Positions 25,678 through 35,056 of a DNA stretch of 64,000 bases are shown here, in pieces. The notes beneath the pieces are model-generated. The model was not told the DNA's origin and did not search any database. It saw only the letters and a program-made list of their open reading frames with translations. Every line of letters starts with the position of its first letter. Within the stretch, counting starts at the first letter, position 1. This DNA comes from an uncultured Prevotellaceae bacterium (lineage in GTDB: Bacteria; Bacteroidota; Bacteroidia; Bacteroidales; Bacteroidaceae). Where the stretch lies: assembly GCA_947167935.1 (NCBI GenBank), contig CAMVJU010000002.1:1-64000 (forward strand), read 5' to 3'. Position numbers and translations under genes: made by a program.

Positions 25678-27948
25678 TTACTTCAGTTCCACCTTGATGG
25701 TTTTGCTGCACTCGGTGCTGGGCACATAGACGGTAACTTGGCGGCTCTGCTCATCGTAGTTCCACACGCCGTTGTTGCATTTTGTTCCGTTGATGCTTAC
25801 CGATTGCGGACGCTCGGTACCAATGAACTCCACGGTATAGGCACGAGCTTCGGGCATCCCGTTAAAATGGCCCTTGCGCGGCTCAATGGTGAGGGTGTTG
25901 CCCTGATGGCGCATGATGGTCGTGGTGTATTCACCGTTCTTGTAAGCCTCGGTGTCGCCCTCGTCCTCATAGAGCGAGGCCTGTCCGTCAGCGCCAGGCA
26001 CCACTTTAATGATGAGGCGATCGGGGCGTGTGTTCAGGTTGAGCATGGGCGGATTGTTGACGATGATGCTGCCAGCACGATAGAAATAGGGAATCTCCGG
26101 TTGGGTATAGCTGTCGGTGAAGGTGCGGTTGCCCTCCTTTACCTCCCCGCGGCACACGTCATACCAACGACCTTCAGGCAGCCAAGTGCGGCGGACGGTT
26201 TTGCCGTCCGCACCCGATGGGCTGACTACGGGTGCTACGAGGATGTCATCGCCAAACATGTACTCGTCTTCATAGAGATAGCTTTCGTTCTGCTCGGGCC
26301 ATTCATAGTAGAGGGGACGACAGAGGCTGACACCCGTGTCGTAGGCCTGACGGCAGGCAGTGTAGATATATGGCATGAGGGCGTAGCGCAGCTTCACCGT
26401 CTCAAGTAGGAGGGGGAAGTTGTCGTACTTCCAGATACGGCGCTCAATGCCTGGCCAGTTGGTGGCGTGTGTACGGAAGATGGGCGTAAAGACGCCGTAC
26501 TGCATCCAGCGCAGGTAAATCTCAGAATCGTTGCCACCCGTCTGCTGGTGTCCGCCCAGGTCATGACCCCAGTAGCCGAAACAAACGTTGGAGGCTGTTG
26601 CCGTGAAATAAGGTTGCCAAGCCAATGTGCCGTAAGTAGTAAACGAGTCGCCGGAGAAGCCGATGGGATAGCGATGGCTGCCTAGTCCACCCCAGCGGTG
26701 GAAGATGAGCGGACGGTGGTTGGGTCGGTTCAGGCGCATGTCGTTGTAGAAGACGTGGTTGCACCAGAAAGTTTCACCCAGCCCATCCACATACTTGCTG
26801 GTGAGGTTCTGCTGCCAGTCGAGCCACCAGAAGTCAACGCCCTGCTGCTCGCGGGCACGGATAATGCGGTTGAACATGTTGTGATAGAACTTTTTGTCGC
26901 TCAGGTTCCAGGGCACCACCTTCGTTGAGACAGGCAACCCCATGTCAGTACGCAGCTCGGTGAAGAAGTCCTCATCGTCATCAACGCCGTCAGCAGGATG
27001 CAGGTTAAGGCTCACTTTCAGACCATTGTGGTGCATCCAGTCAATAAGGCCCACAGGGTCAGGAATGGCAGTGCTGTCCCATGTCCAGCCCGTCCAGCCC
27101 TGTGTGTGCCAATCCATGTCGAAGATCATCACGTCCATGGGAATCTGGTTGCGCTTCACATCGTTCACGATCTCCATGAACTCATCGCTGGTGTAGCGCT
27201 GATACTTGCTATACCAGTAGCCCAAGACGTAGAGTGGAGGCATCGGCTGACGGCCTGCAATCTTGATGTAGTCGCCCAGCGCCTTCTTGTACTGATGACC
27301 GTAGCCCATGAAGTACCAGTCGATGGCCTGCTTGTCAACAGGTTCGGCCACCCAGTCGATGCCGTCCTGCTCACCCTCAAAGGCAAAGGTAGTGCTGCCG
27401 TCGCCGCGACGGGTAAGGGGTGACTCGTCAATGACGCTCCAGCCGGCACGTGACAGCAGACCGTTTTCCATCTCCTGACGCTTGTTATCACCTATCTGGC
27501 CGTCCAACGTACGTGTGGTGCCCTTCAGGTTCATGGCGTCGTCCTTTCCTGGATACCACACCACGGGTCTGCCATTCAGCTGCATACTGATGCTGAGCAC
27601 CTGGTCGCCGCTCTCACCTCTCACCTCTCTCCTCTCTCCTCTAATCTCTCCACCTATTTTATATTTAAGAGTCAATGTGTTGGTTCTGATGTATAGATAA
27701 CCATCCTTTTCTTCCTTTGTAAACTGAGGCACGGGCAGCCGACGGTTCACCACTGCAAACGTAGCACGGTCTTCAAACAATCCGCGCTCACTATATTGGA
27801 TGCGAATCATCTCAGGAGTAAGCACGGTGAAACGAGCCTTGCCGGCAGTCACCACAGCGTCAGGATTTGCCACAGGATTATTTGGCTGTGCCCATAGCGT
27901 TGCCGTGCAGCCGAGGAACAAAAAGAGCAATAACTGAAGTTTTTTCAT
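25678..27948 (-). CDS. GH31 family glycosidase (paralogue of 14284-16704)
   Basis: DVMIFDMDWHTQGWTGWTWD, VDFWWLDWQQN, FSGDSFTTYGTLAWQPYF; start placed at MKKLQLLLFLFLG. Confidence 0.93.
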   Translation of the reverse strand: MKKLQLLLFLFLGCTATLWAQPNNPVANPDAVVTAGKARFTVLTPEMIRIQYSERGLFEDRATFAVVNRRLPVPQFTKEEKDGYLYIRTNTLTLKYKIGGEIRGERREVRGESGDQVLSISMQLNGRPVVWYPGKDDAMNLKGTTRTLDGQIGDNKRQEMENGLLSRAGWSVIDESPLTRRGDGSTTFAFEGEQDGIDWVAEPVDKQAIDWYFMGYGHQYKKALGDYIKIAGRQPMPPLYVLGYWYSKYQRYTSDEFMEIVNDVKRNQIPMDVMIFDMDWHTQGWTGWTWDSTAIPDPVGLIDWMHHNGLKVSLNLHPADGVDDDEDFFTELRTDMGLPVSTKVVPWNLSDKKFYHNMFNRIIRAREQQGVDFWWLDWQQNLTSKYVDGLGETFWCNHVFYNDMRLNRPNHRPLIFHRWGGLGSHRYPIGFSGDSFTTYGTLAWQPYFTATASNVCFGYWGHDLGGHQQTGGNDSEIYLRWMQYGVFTPIFRTHATNWPGIERRIWKYDNFPLLLETVKLRYALMPYIYTACRQAYDTGVSLCRPLYYEWPEQNESYLYEDEYMFGDDILVAPVVSPSGADGKTVRRTWLPEGRWYDVCRGEVKEGNRTFTDSYTQPEIPYFYRAGSIIVNNPPMLNLNTRPDRLIIKVVPGADGQASLYEDEGDTEAYKNGEYTTTIMRHQGNTLTIEPRKGHFNGMPEARAYTVEFIGTERPQSVSINGTKCNNGVWNYDEQSRQVTVYVPSTECSKTIKVELK

Positions 27949-28057
27949 TTTCGATAGTCGTGATATTTGTTTTTTTCCGATGCAAAGGTAAGCCAATTCC
28001 CACGCCTACGCATATAAAATAAGAAATGTATAACCCATATCACGGTTATACAAAACG

Positions 28058-28105
28058 CAAATAGCTGATTCTTAACCTGTTTCAGATATCAGAATCAGCT
28101 ATTTG
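28058..28105. repeat. Perfect 15-bp inverted repeat with 18-nt loop between two minus-strand genes
   Basis: CAAATAGCTGATTCT-N18-AGAATCAGCTATTTG. Confidence 0.9.
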
Positions 28106-28124
28106 TATCAATAATATCAATGGC

Positions 28125-29726
28125 CTAAATCTGCATGATGAGGCTCTCAAACTTGTCGTTGTCGGCCGTTGAGCGGTTTTTGATGCGTGTCTTGTAGGTG
28201 TTTACTGTGTGAACAGAATAGTCGAGGAACTTGGCGATGCGCTCGCTGTCGTTGATACCTAAGCGGATGAGGGCGAAGATGCGCATTTCGCTAGTCAGCG
28301 AATGATCGTTGGGCGGCATCTTGCGGTCGGCCTCCTCAAACAGCAGGTTGAAACGCTCCACGAAATGGGGGAACAACTTGAGGAAGGTCTCGTCGAATGA
28401 CTCATACATGCTCTCACGCTCGCTATTCAGCGTCGACTGCTTCAAGGTATAGCGCAGATCATCATACTGCTTGGCGGTGATCTTGCGGTCGATGGCCAAA
28501 TAGACCTTCTCCAGTTTCTCTATGAACTCGGCGTTGGAATAGAATGAGCGCCCTATATAGGCCGTCTTGATCTTGTCGGCCTCCATCAGTCGGTTGTTGG
28601 CCACCTGCAGCTCCTCCGCACGCGCAGCAATCTCTGCCCGTGCTTCGGTCAGTTTTTTGTTCTTTCGGTGGATGAACCAGTAGCTCCATAGTATGCCGAG
28701 CAGCAAGAGTATAAACAGCGCAGTGGTGGCAAAGAGCCAATTGCGCTGGCTGCGCACGGCGTCATAGCGGTCTTGTTCAATGATGGGCAGAATGTCGTTG
28801 ATTTCCACTTTGCGCAGACGGCTGTTGTAGAAGTTCACATCTTCCAAAGCCTGATGCACATAGCGGCTGGCGCGCTCATAGTCGCCTCGCCGGTAGATGA
28901 GGCGCGACAAATGGTATAGAGCCGTAATCTCGCGTGTGGCCGACTCATTATCGGCAATGGCCGACTGCGCAAACTTCACGATGGCGTGGTCCTCATCGTT
29001 CTTCCAGATGTAAGCCCAGGCCATTTCGGCGTAGGTCATGGCCTTGATATGCAGGTCGGTAGAGTCGCTCATCTGCAGCACTTTGTCAAATGAAAACAGG
29101 GCATCGTCATACTTGTGGTCGCGCATCTGTAGCGAGCCAGTAAACGACCACCAGAGGGCTGTTCCCTGGGGCGTTATCTCACGTAGAGAATCCAAGTAGG
29201 CATTGCTCAGCGTAATATACTTCGTGTAGAAAGGCTCCTCGTGCACATAGTCGGCCATCGACCGCCACAGCCTTCCCTGCTGCTCGTAGTAGTCGCTCAG
29301 TAACTGGCCGGTGAGGTACTCGTGGTTGATGGAACCCAACACGTCGCGGGCCTCGCTGAGAATACCGGCGGAGATGAGCGAGAAAGCGATAGCGTTCTGC
29401 GACTCCACGATGCGGTCGGGGCGTTGCTGTGCCATGGCCCTGTCTAAACAGTCGTAGGCATAGTGACGGGCAGAATCGTAGCAGTAGCTTTTGTATTCGT
29501 TGTAAAGACTGTAGGCCAATTCATAGCCTTGGGTCGTACTGTCAGCAATGTCCAGTTGCCGTCTGAGCTTGTCAATGCGTGACAGCTTTTTCTGTTCAAA
29601 CACGTCGCGCTGATCCAGACTTTTATCCAGACGTTCAAGCCAGTAGTCCTCATCATTACCTGCCAAACACTCTGACGAGAACAATGGCAGGAACAGAAAA
29701 AGAACACAATAGATGATATGCTTCAT
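28125..29726 (-). CDS. TPR-containing transmembrane regulator with C-terminal DUF6377/LuxR-like region
   Basis: TPR-like helices, one TM (LFATTALFILLLLGILWSYWFI), C-terminal MRIFALIRLGINDSERIAKFLDYSVHTVNTYKTRIKNRS HTH-like segment. Confidence 0.75.
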   Translation of the reverse strand: MKHIIYCVLFLFLPLFSSECLAGNDEDYWLERLDKSLDQRDVFEQKKLSRIDKLRRQLDIADSTTQGYELAYSLYNEYKSYCYDSARHYAYDCLDRAMAQQRPDRIVESQNAIAFSLISAGILSEARDVLGSINHEYLTGQLLSDYYEQQGRLWRSMADYVHEEPFYTKYITLSNAYLDSLREITPQGTALWWSFTGSLQMRDHKYDDALFSFDKVLQMSDSTDLHIKAMTYAEMAWAYIWKNDEDHAIVKFAQSAIADNESATREITALYHLSRLIYRRGDYERASRYVHQALEDVNFYNSRLRKVEINDILPIIEQDRYDAVRSQRNWLFATTALFILLLLGILWSYWFIHRKNKKLTEARAEIAARAEELQVANNRLMEADKIKTAYIGRSFYSNAEFIEKLEKVYLAIDRKITAKQYDDLRYTLKQSTLNSERESMYESFDETFLKLFPHFVERFNLLFEEADRKMPPNDHSLTSEMRIFALIRLGINDSERIAKFLDYSVHTVNTYKTRIKNRSTADNDKFESLIMQI

Positions 29727-29859
29727 ACGGTTTTTGTCCAAGATAATTCGGCGTAATATCAATAATGAGACAAAGATAGACAAAAACGTTTGAACAATCG
29801 CAAAATCAAATCATTTATTAACTTTTATTAAGTGCATGCAAATAAGTAACCTAGTAAAA

Positions 29860-32800
29860 CTAAAGCCCGTGGGCGAAGAGTTCAAATTCGTAGATGCGGG
29901 TGGCATCGCCGGTGGTCTGCGTGGAGCCGACCACGAAGAGACGGACGAAACGGGCATCGGTGGGCGTGAAACGGCGGTCGGTGACATTGCTGCGGTTCTG
30001 GTCGAACATGTCAATGGTGGTCCATTCCTCGGTCTCGCTGCAACGTGTCTGCAGGAGGCAGGTGCGCGTGATGTAGGAGAAGTCCTCGGCACCGGCATGG
30101 AGCAGCCGCCAGCGGCTCACCTTCTGTATGCTGCCCAGGTCGAAGACAACGTAGTTGGGGGCAGGCGTGATGTCGCACCATTTTGTGTCCTCGTCGCCGT
30201 CAACAAGGTTGATTGCCAACTCGTTGTCGTTGCACTCGCCTGAGACAGCCACGATGCGGGCGGTTTTCAGGAGGTTGGTTTCTGAGGATTCCGGTGTTGC
30301 TAGCTCTTCTGAGGCATCTGCTATGACAGGCAGAGAGGCCTGGAAGAGGGGAGCGGCTGGCTGGAGGTCAGGCTCACAGTCTGATACTGTGGCTGCAAAG
30401 ATGACGATATGCGGGTCGTTGGGTAGTTGCACCTCACAGGGCTGGTTGGGCAGGGGAATATCGATGCGGAACATGTAGGTGTACTCGTAGGGCTCATCGT
30501 CACCAGCGGAATGGCGGTGTGTGCCCACGTAGGCCACTTTCGCGTCCTTGAGGAATCCCTTGGTGTGGCCGTCATGTCCCCATTGGCCGATGAAGCCGGT
30601 GTAGTTGGGGATGGTAACGGTGGTTTCCTCCTTGCCCACCTTGAACGTGGCGATGCGGTCGCCCTTGGATGAGGCAGCGAGCAGGTGCAGATACCCCCCA
30701 CCCGACCTCCCCCGTGAGGGGAGGGGAATTTCAGGAATGGTCCCTCCCCTCAATGGGAGGGGAATAGTCTGTCCCTTGCAACTCATGCCGTTGAGGCCGT
30801 CGGGCTCGCCAAAGCGGAAGGGAATGTCGCCGATGGTGATGCCTTCTGCTGGCAGGAGCTCGGCGGCATAGCTGTAGCCACTCTCGAAGTTGGCCTCCTG
30901 ACGGAATGCGTTGTAGCTGAAGCAGCGGCGGTCGAAGGGAAGTTGGACGGTCGTTTGGTCGTTTAGTCGTTTGGTCGTTTGGGTGTTTGGCCTTAGCTTC
31001 AGTTTATAGGTCTTCACGCTGTAGGGCTTGATGGTGACGTTGAGCGAGTGGCTGTCGGCTGTGGCGGCGCCGATGGTCTTCTCTGTGCCGTCGGCCTCTA
31101 CGGCCTGCGTGATAGGTGCGGCAAAGGTGAGGTGGGCGGTCTGTTCGGTCTTGCCGCTGAGCTCATAGACGCGTACCACATACTCGTCGCTGGCCTCGGC
31201 CTGCTTCATGCAGCGCACCAGCACATTGGCATTGTCGCTGCTGACGAAGGAGAACTCATGGCCCAGCTCGCCCCTATGCTTCGTGGCGAAGAACACCTTC
31301 GGACGGCTGTTGAGCAGCGTGGCCTGCTGCGAGGCCTGCACCTCGTCGAAGGCGCCCTGATGGCCCACGATGCTATAGGTGAACACGTGGTGGCCAAGGT
31401 CCTGCTGCTCCTGATAGACATAGTTGCCATTGGTCTTTGGCGTGTAGAGGAGCGAGAGACGCATAGTATGGTCGTTGGGCTTGTCCCAGCCGTAGCGCGA
31501 GTCGTTCATAATGGTCACGCCGTAGCGGCCGGAGGCATCGGTGAGATCTGTCCATCGATGGGCATAGACCTCGAACTGGTTGTCGCGGTTGTTGCCACGC
31601 TGCACGCTGCCGAGGCCGATGTCGTAAGTGGCTCGCTCATTGCTGACGTTCAACGGGAAGACGGCCTTCAGAAGGGCGTTGCTGGAGCGCCAGTCCACCT
31701 CGTTCTCGACGTCGATGCGTGCTGCCTGTTCACCCTCGTAGAGGTGGATGCGCTGCACGATGTCCGACCGGCCATACTTCTTCCTGACCACGATGGTCTT
31801 GCGTAGCGTACCATCCTCTACGGTCACCTCAGCCTGGTCATGAACGGGGACGGGAGCCTTGTCGAGGGTGCGTTTCAGAATCTCCCAAGCCGGCCAGTTG
31901 TAGGAGGGACAGTCGTCGAAGACAGCCAGGCCGATATGTTGGCCGTCGGCCACCAATTCCTTGTTGGCTCGCTTGTCGAAGAGAGAGACGATGTCGCCAT
32001 ATTCATCAACACGAAGACGGTAGATGGAATTCTCTATGGTGGTGACAGAGGTGAGAGGTGAGAGGTGAGAAGTGAGAGATGCGGGTCCATTCTTCAGACT
32101 GTAGACGGCAAGGCCAGAGGAGGGAAGGACGGCTTGGAAGAGGAGCAGGGTGTGCCCTTGTTCTTCCACGAGCTGCGAGGGAACGCGATTCCCTTTGGCA
32201 TCGATGACCTGACAGCCCTTTCCTTTCCATCCATTCGGCAATTCCATCTTGCAAACGGTGGTGACAGGAAAGGCTTCATTGTTATAGACCACGATGGGCT
32301 GACCGCTGACGTTGGTGTCCATCTTGCGAACGATGGCGCTGACGCTATGGGTAAGCACGTCGGAGAAGGTCTTCAGGCTGAGCAATTCGTCATTCCAAGA
32401 GAACTCGTAGGCCCTCGGAATGCTGGTGCCCGTGAGGTCGTCGTGGAACTGATGCCAGATGACACGGCGCCAGGCCTCGGTGAGCTGCTGTCGCGGATAG
32501 TCGGCCGTGCCGAGCCAGTCGGCCATGACGGCAGCACGCTCTGCTGCATCGCCCAGATGCTCGTTCTGTCGGTTATAGAGTTTCATCGCTGCCTGCGAGG
32601 TGTAGCATCCGTTGCCGTGCAGGTCCATGGTGAGCTCGCCGTTGAAGAGAGGCAGCTCAGGGTGTTGGTCGAAAGGCAGATAGTCTTTGTACAGCTGGTC
32701 ACTGGAGGCACTGATAATCTGTATGGGGCCATCGCCGCTGATGCCTTTCTCGACGGAACGTACAGAGGCGATGTTAGGTGAGCCGCCGATGTCGCCTGTG

Positions 32801-33519
32801 CCGTAGTAGCGGTAGACTTGGTTGAGGGGACTCTCGCCAATCTCTCGGATGAGCTGTTTGTTCTTCGACAAGTCCTCGTCCTTCCAGCGTTCACCATAGC
32901 CAAAGCCGTGGGCCATCATGATGCGACTGCCGTCGATACCCTGCCACAGGCCGATGGTGAAGGGGTAGCGTTTGTTGCCTTCATAGAAAGGCTGGCTGCG
33001 CCATCCGAGCTTCTGCGACGAGAAACCGATGAGTCCACAATGTGAAGCCAGCGTAGGCAGGGTGTAGCCAAAGCCGAAACAGTCGGGCAGGAACACGTCG
33101 GTACACTCCTTGTTGAACTCGTTGCGATAGAACGTCTGGCCGAGCAGGATATTGCGCAGCCACGACTCCGGCGAGCCAATGATGACCTCGTTGGCATCCC
33201 ATCCGCTGCCAGTGAGATGCCAACGGCCGTTGGCCACATACTGCTTCATCTCATTGTAGAGTTCAGGATAATACTCCTTCATCCACGCATATTTCACGGC
33301 ACCCTCGAAATTGAAGATGTAGTCGGGGTACTTTTTCAGCAGGAAGAGGTTTTGCGTCAGCGTGTTGCGTATGTGGTGGCGTATAGTAGTCTGTACGTCC
33401 CAATTCCACTGTGTATCCAAATGTGCGTCGGCCACCATGTAGGCCTTCATGGGTTTTTCCTGCGCGAACATCGCTACGCTAACCAATAACCCGGAAAGAA
33501 TAACCAATAACCGTTTCAT
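29860..33519 (-). CDS. GH38 alpha-mannosidase with C-terminal F5/8-type (discoidin-like) domain
   Basis: DAHLDTQWNWDVQTTIRHHI, LPDCFGFGYTLPTLASHCGL, HQFHDDLTGTS; C-terminal NLVDGDEDTKWCDITPAPNYVVFDLGSIQKVSRWRL. Confidence 0.92.
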   Translation of the reverse strand: MKRLLVILSGLLVSVAMFAQEKPMKAYMVADAHLDTQWNWDVQTTIRHHIRNTLTQNLFLLKKYPDYIFNFEGAVKYAWMKEYYPELYNEMKQYVANGRWHLTGSGWDANEVIIGSPESWLRNILLGQTFYRNEFNKECTDVFLPDCFGFGYTLPTLASHCGLIGFSSQKLGWRSQPFYEGNKRYPFTIGLWQGIDGSRIMMAHGFGYGERWKDEDLSKNKQLIREIGESPLNQVYRYYGTGDIGGSPNIASVRSVEKGISGDGPIQIISASSDQLYKDYLPFDQHPELPLFNGELTMDLHGNGCYTSQAAMKLYNRQNEHLGDAAERAAVMADWLGTADYPRQQLTEAWRRVIWHQFHDDLTGTSIPRAYEFSWNDELLSLKTFSDVLTHSVSAIVRKMDTNVSGQPIVVYNNEAFPVTTVCKMELPNGWKGKGCQVIDAKGNRVPSQLVEEQGHTLLLFQAVLPSSGLAVYSLKNGPASLTSHLSPLTSVTTIENSIYRLRVDEYGDIVSLFDKRANKELVADGQHIGLAVFDDCPSYNWPAWEILKRTLDKAPVPVHDQAEVTVEDGTLRKTIVVRKKYGRSDIVQRIHLYEGEQAARIDVENEVDWRSSNALLKAVFPLNVSNERATYDIGLGSVQRGNNRDNQFEVYAHRWTDLTDASGRYGVTIMNDSRYGWDKPNDHTMRLSLLYTPKTNGNYVYQEQQDLGHHVFTYSIVGHQGAFDEVQASQQATLLNSRPKVFFATKHRGELGHEFSFVSSDNANVLVRCMKQAEASDEYVVRVYELSGKTEQTAHLTFAAPITQAVEADGTEKTIGAATADSHSLNVTIKPYSVKTYKLKLRPNTQTTKRLNDQTTVQLPFDRRCFSYNAFRQEANFESGYSYAAELLPAEGITIGDIPFRFGEPDGLNGMSCKGQTIPLPLRGGTIPEIPLPSRGRSGGGYLHLLAASSKGDRIATFKVGKEETTVTIPNYTGFIGQWGHDGHTKGFLKDAKVAYVGTHRHSAGDDEPYEYTYMFRIDIPLPNQPCEVQLPNDPHIVIFAATVSDCEPDLQPAAPLFQASLPVIADASEELATPESSETNLLKTARIVAVSGECNDNELAINLVDGDEDTKWCDITPAPNYVVFDLGSIQKVSRWRLLHAGAEDFSYITRTCLLQTRCSETEEWTTIDMFDQNRSNVTDRRFTPTDARFVRLFVVGSTQTTGDATRIYEFELFAHGL
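30692..30775. repeat. GC-rich palindrome pair within the GH38 coding region
   Basis: CCTCCCCCGTGAGGGGAGGGG…CCCTCCCCTCAATGGGAGGGG, translated QTIPLPLRGGTIPEIPLPSRGRSGGGY. Confidence 0.75.
30949..30988. repeat. 8-nt tandem repeat (GGTCGTTT, five units) within the GH38 coding region
   Basis: GGTCGTTT GGTCGTTT AGTCGTTT GGTCGTTT GGGTGTTT; encodes NTQTTKRLNDQTTVQ. Confidence 0.85.
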
Positions 33520-33524
33520 AACTC

Positions 33525-35045
33525 TTAATTCTTACAACTATTGAGCAGGTCGGCCTTACCGTCGGCCAGCAGTTTGAGGATGAGTTCGCCGAAGAGGGTG
33601 TTCTGCCAGGCAAACCAGGGACGGGTGTAACGAGTGGCATCGTCCTTGTGGAACGACTCGTGGATGAAGCCGGTGCCGGCATCGGTGCTCATCAGCATCT
33701 CTATGCAGTGTTTGATCTCGGCATCGTCGGTGCTGGTGAAGGCATACATCATGATAGACATGGGCCAGGGCATGTCATAGCCGACGTGAGGCCCGCCGAT
33801 GCCCTCGCCAGCTGCTCCGCGGAAGAAGGAGGGGTTATCCTCCGACCACACAAAGCGGCGTGTGTTCTGGTAGATGGGGTCATGGATGTCAACATCGCCC
33901 AGATAGGCCATCGCCAGCAGCGAGGGCACATTGGCATCGTCCATCAGCAGATGGCTGCCGAAGCCGTCCACCTCGTAGGCGTAAATCTTTCCATACTTGG
34001 GATGCTCCACCACGGCGTACTTCTTCAGCGCCTGCTCCACCTCATCGGCCAAAGCCCTGCATTGGGCAGCGCGGTCAGGATCGTTGTTGACAATCTCGAG
34101 AATCTCGGCAGCCTTGCGCAGCGAGCTGACAGCCATGAAGTTGGAAGGCACGAGGAAGGGGAACACGGTGGCGTCGTCGCTGGGGCGGAAAGCCGAGGCG
34201 ATAAGTCCGACGGGCTTGACAGGATGGCCCTTGCCGTCCCAGCCCACAGTGTCGAACTGTCGGTCGGTATTGCGACGGAAAGAATACCCACCCCCATCCC
34301 CTCCCGTGCGGGAGGGAAGCTTATGCTGCTGCTCGCGGAAAACCATCAGGATATTGTCAACAGCCTTGAGCCACTCATCGCCGAACACCGTGATGTCACC
34401 CGTCGTCTTCCAGTAGTGATAGGCCAGGCGGATGGGGTAACAGGATGAGTCAATCTCATACTTGCGTTCATGGATGCCAGGCTTCATGTCGGTATGGTCG
34501 CTCTTCCACTCGCCCACCTTGGTGGAATCCTGATAGAAGGCATTGGCATAGGGGTCGATGTTGATGCTCTTCAGCTGACGGAGGATGACACCGCGGATGA
34601 GACGGGCCAAGTTGGGATCGTCGTTGCAGAACTGTACGTATGGCCACACCTGAGCGCCAGAGTCACGTAGCCACATGGCAGCAATGTCGCCCGTATAGAC
34701 GAAGGTGTCGTCATCGCCATTGGGCAACTTGGTGTAGTGCACTGTCGTTTCCAGTGTATTAGGGAAACAATTCTCAAACATCCACGCCAAATAGGGGTTG
34801 CCGCTGAGTTGCTGCTTCACCTTCTCAATTTTCTGGTCGATGAGCTGCGACTGGAAGAGACGCTGCTCCACGGGCGGTCGCTTCGACTGCCCCACAGGAA
34901 TATTGACATCGGCCGTCATGCGGATATACTCAGCGCCAAAGGCCTGTGGTTTTTCATCGGGCGGCACCGTCTGCTCTTGGGCAGCCTTTGTTCCGCAAGC
35001 CACCATCAGTGCTGCGGCGGCCATGATAACAATCAGTCTTTTCAT
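33525..35045 (-). CDS. GH125 exo-alpha-1,6-mannosidase family lipoprotein
   Basis: VQFCNDDPNLARLIRGVILRQLKSINIDPYANAF…GFIHESFHKDDATRYTRPWFAWQNTLFGELIL; lipobox-like ALMVACG. Confidence 0.92.
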   Translation of the reverse strand: MKRLIVIMAAAALMVACGTKAAQEQTVPPDEKPQAFGAEYIRMTADVNIPVGQSKRPPVEQRLFQSQLIDQKIEKVKQQLSGNPYLAWMFENCFPNTLETTVHYTKLPNGDDDTFVYTGDIAAMWLRDSGAQVWPYVQFCNDDPNLARLIRGVILRQLKSINIDPYANAFYQDSTKVGEWKSDHTDMKPGIHERKYEIDSSCYPIRLAYHYWKTTGDITVFGDEWLKAVDNILMVFREQQHKLPSRTGGDGGGYSFRRNTDRQFDTVGWDGKGHPVKPVGLIASAFRPSDDATVFPFLVPSNFMAVSSLRKAAEILEIVNNDPDRAAQCRALADEVEQALKKYAVVEHPKYGKIYAYEVDGFGSHLLMDDANVPSLLAMAYLGDVDIHDPIYQNTRRFVWSEDNPSFFRGAAGEGIGGPHVGYDMPWPMSIMMYAFTSTDDAEIKHCIEMLMSTDAGTGFIHESFHKDDATRYTRPWFAWQNTLFGELILKLLADGKADLLNSCKN

Positions 35046-35056
35046 TGCTTCTATTT

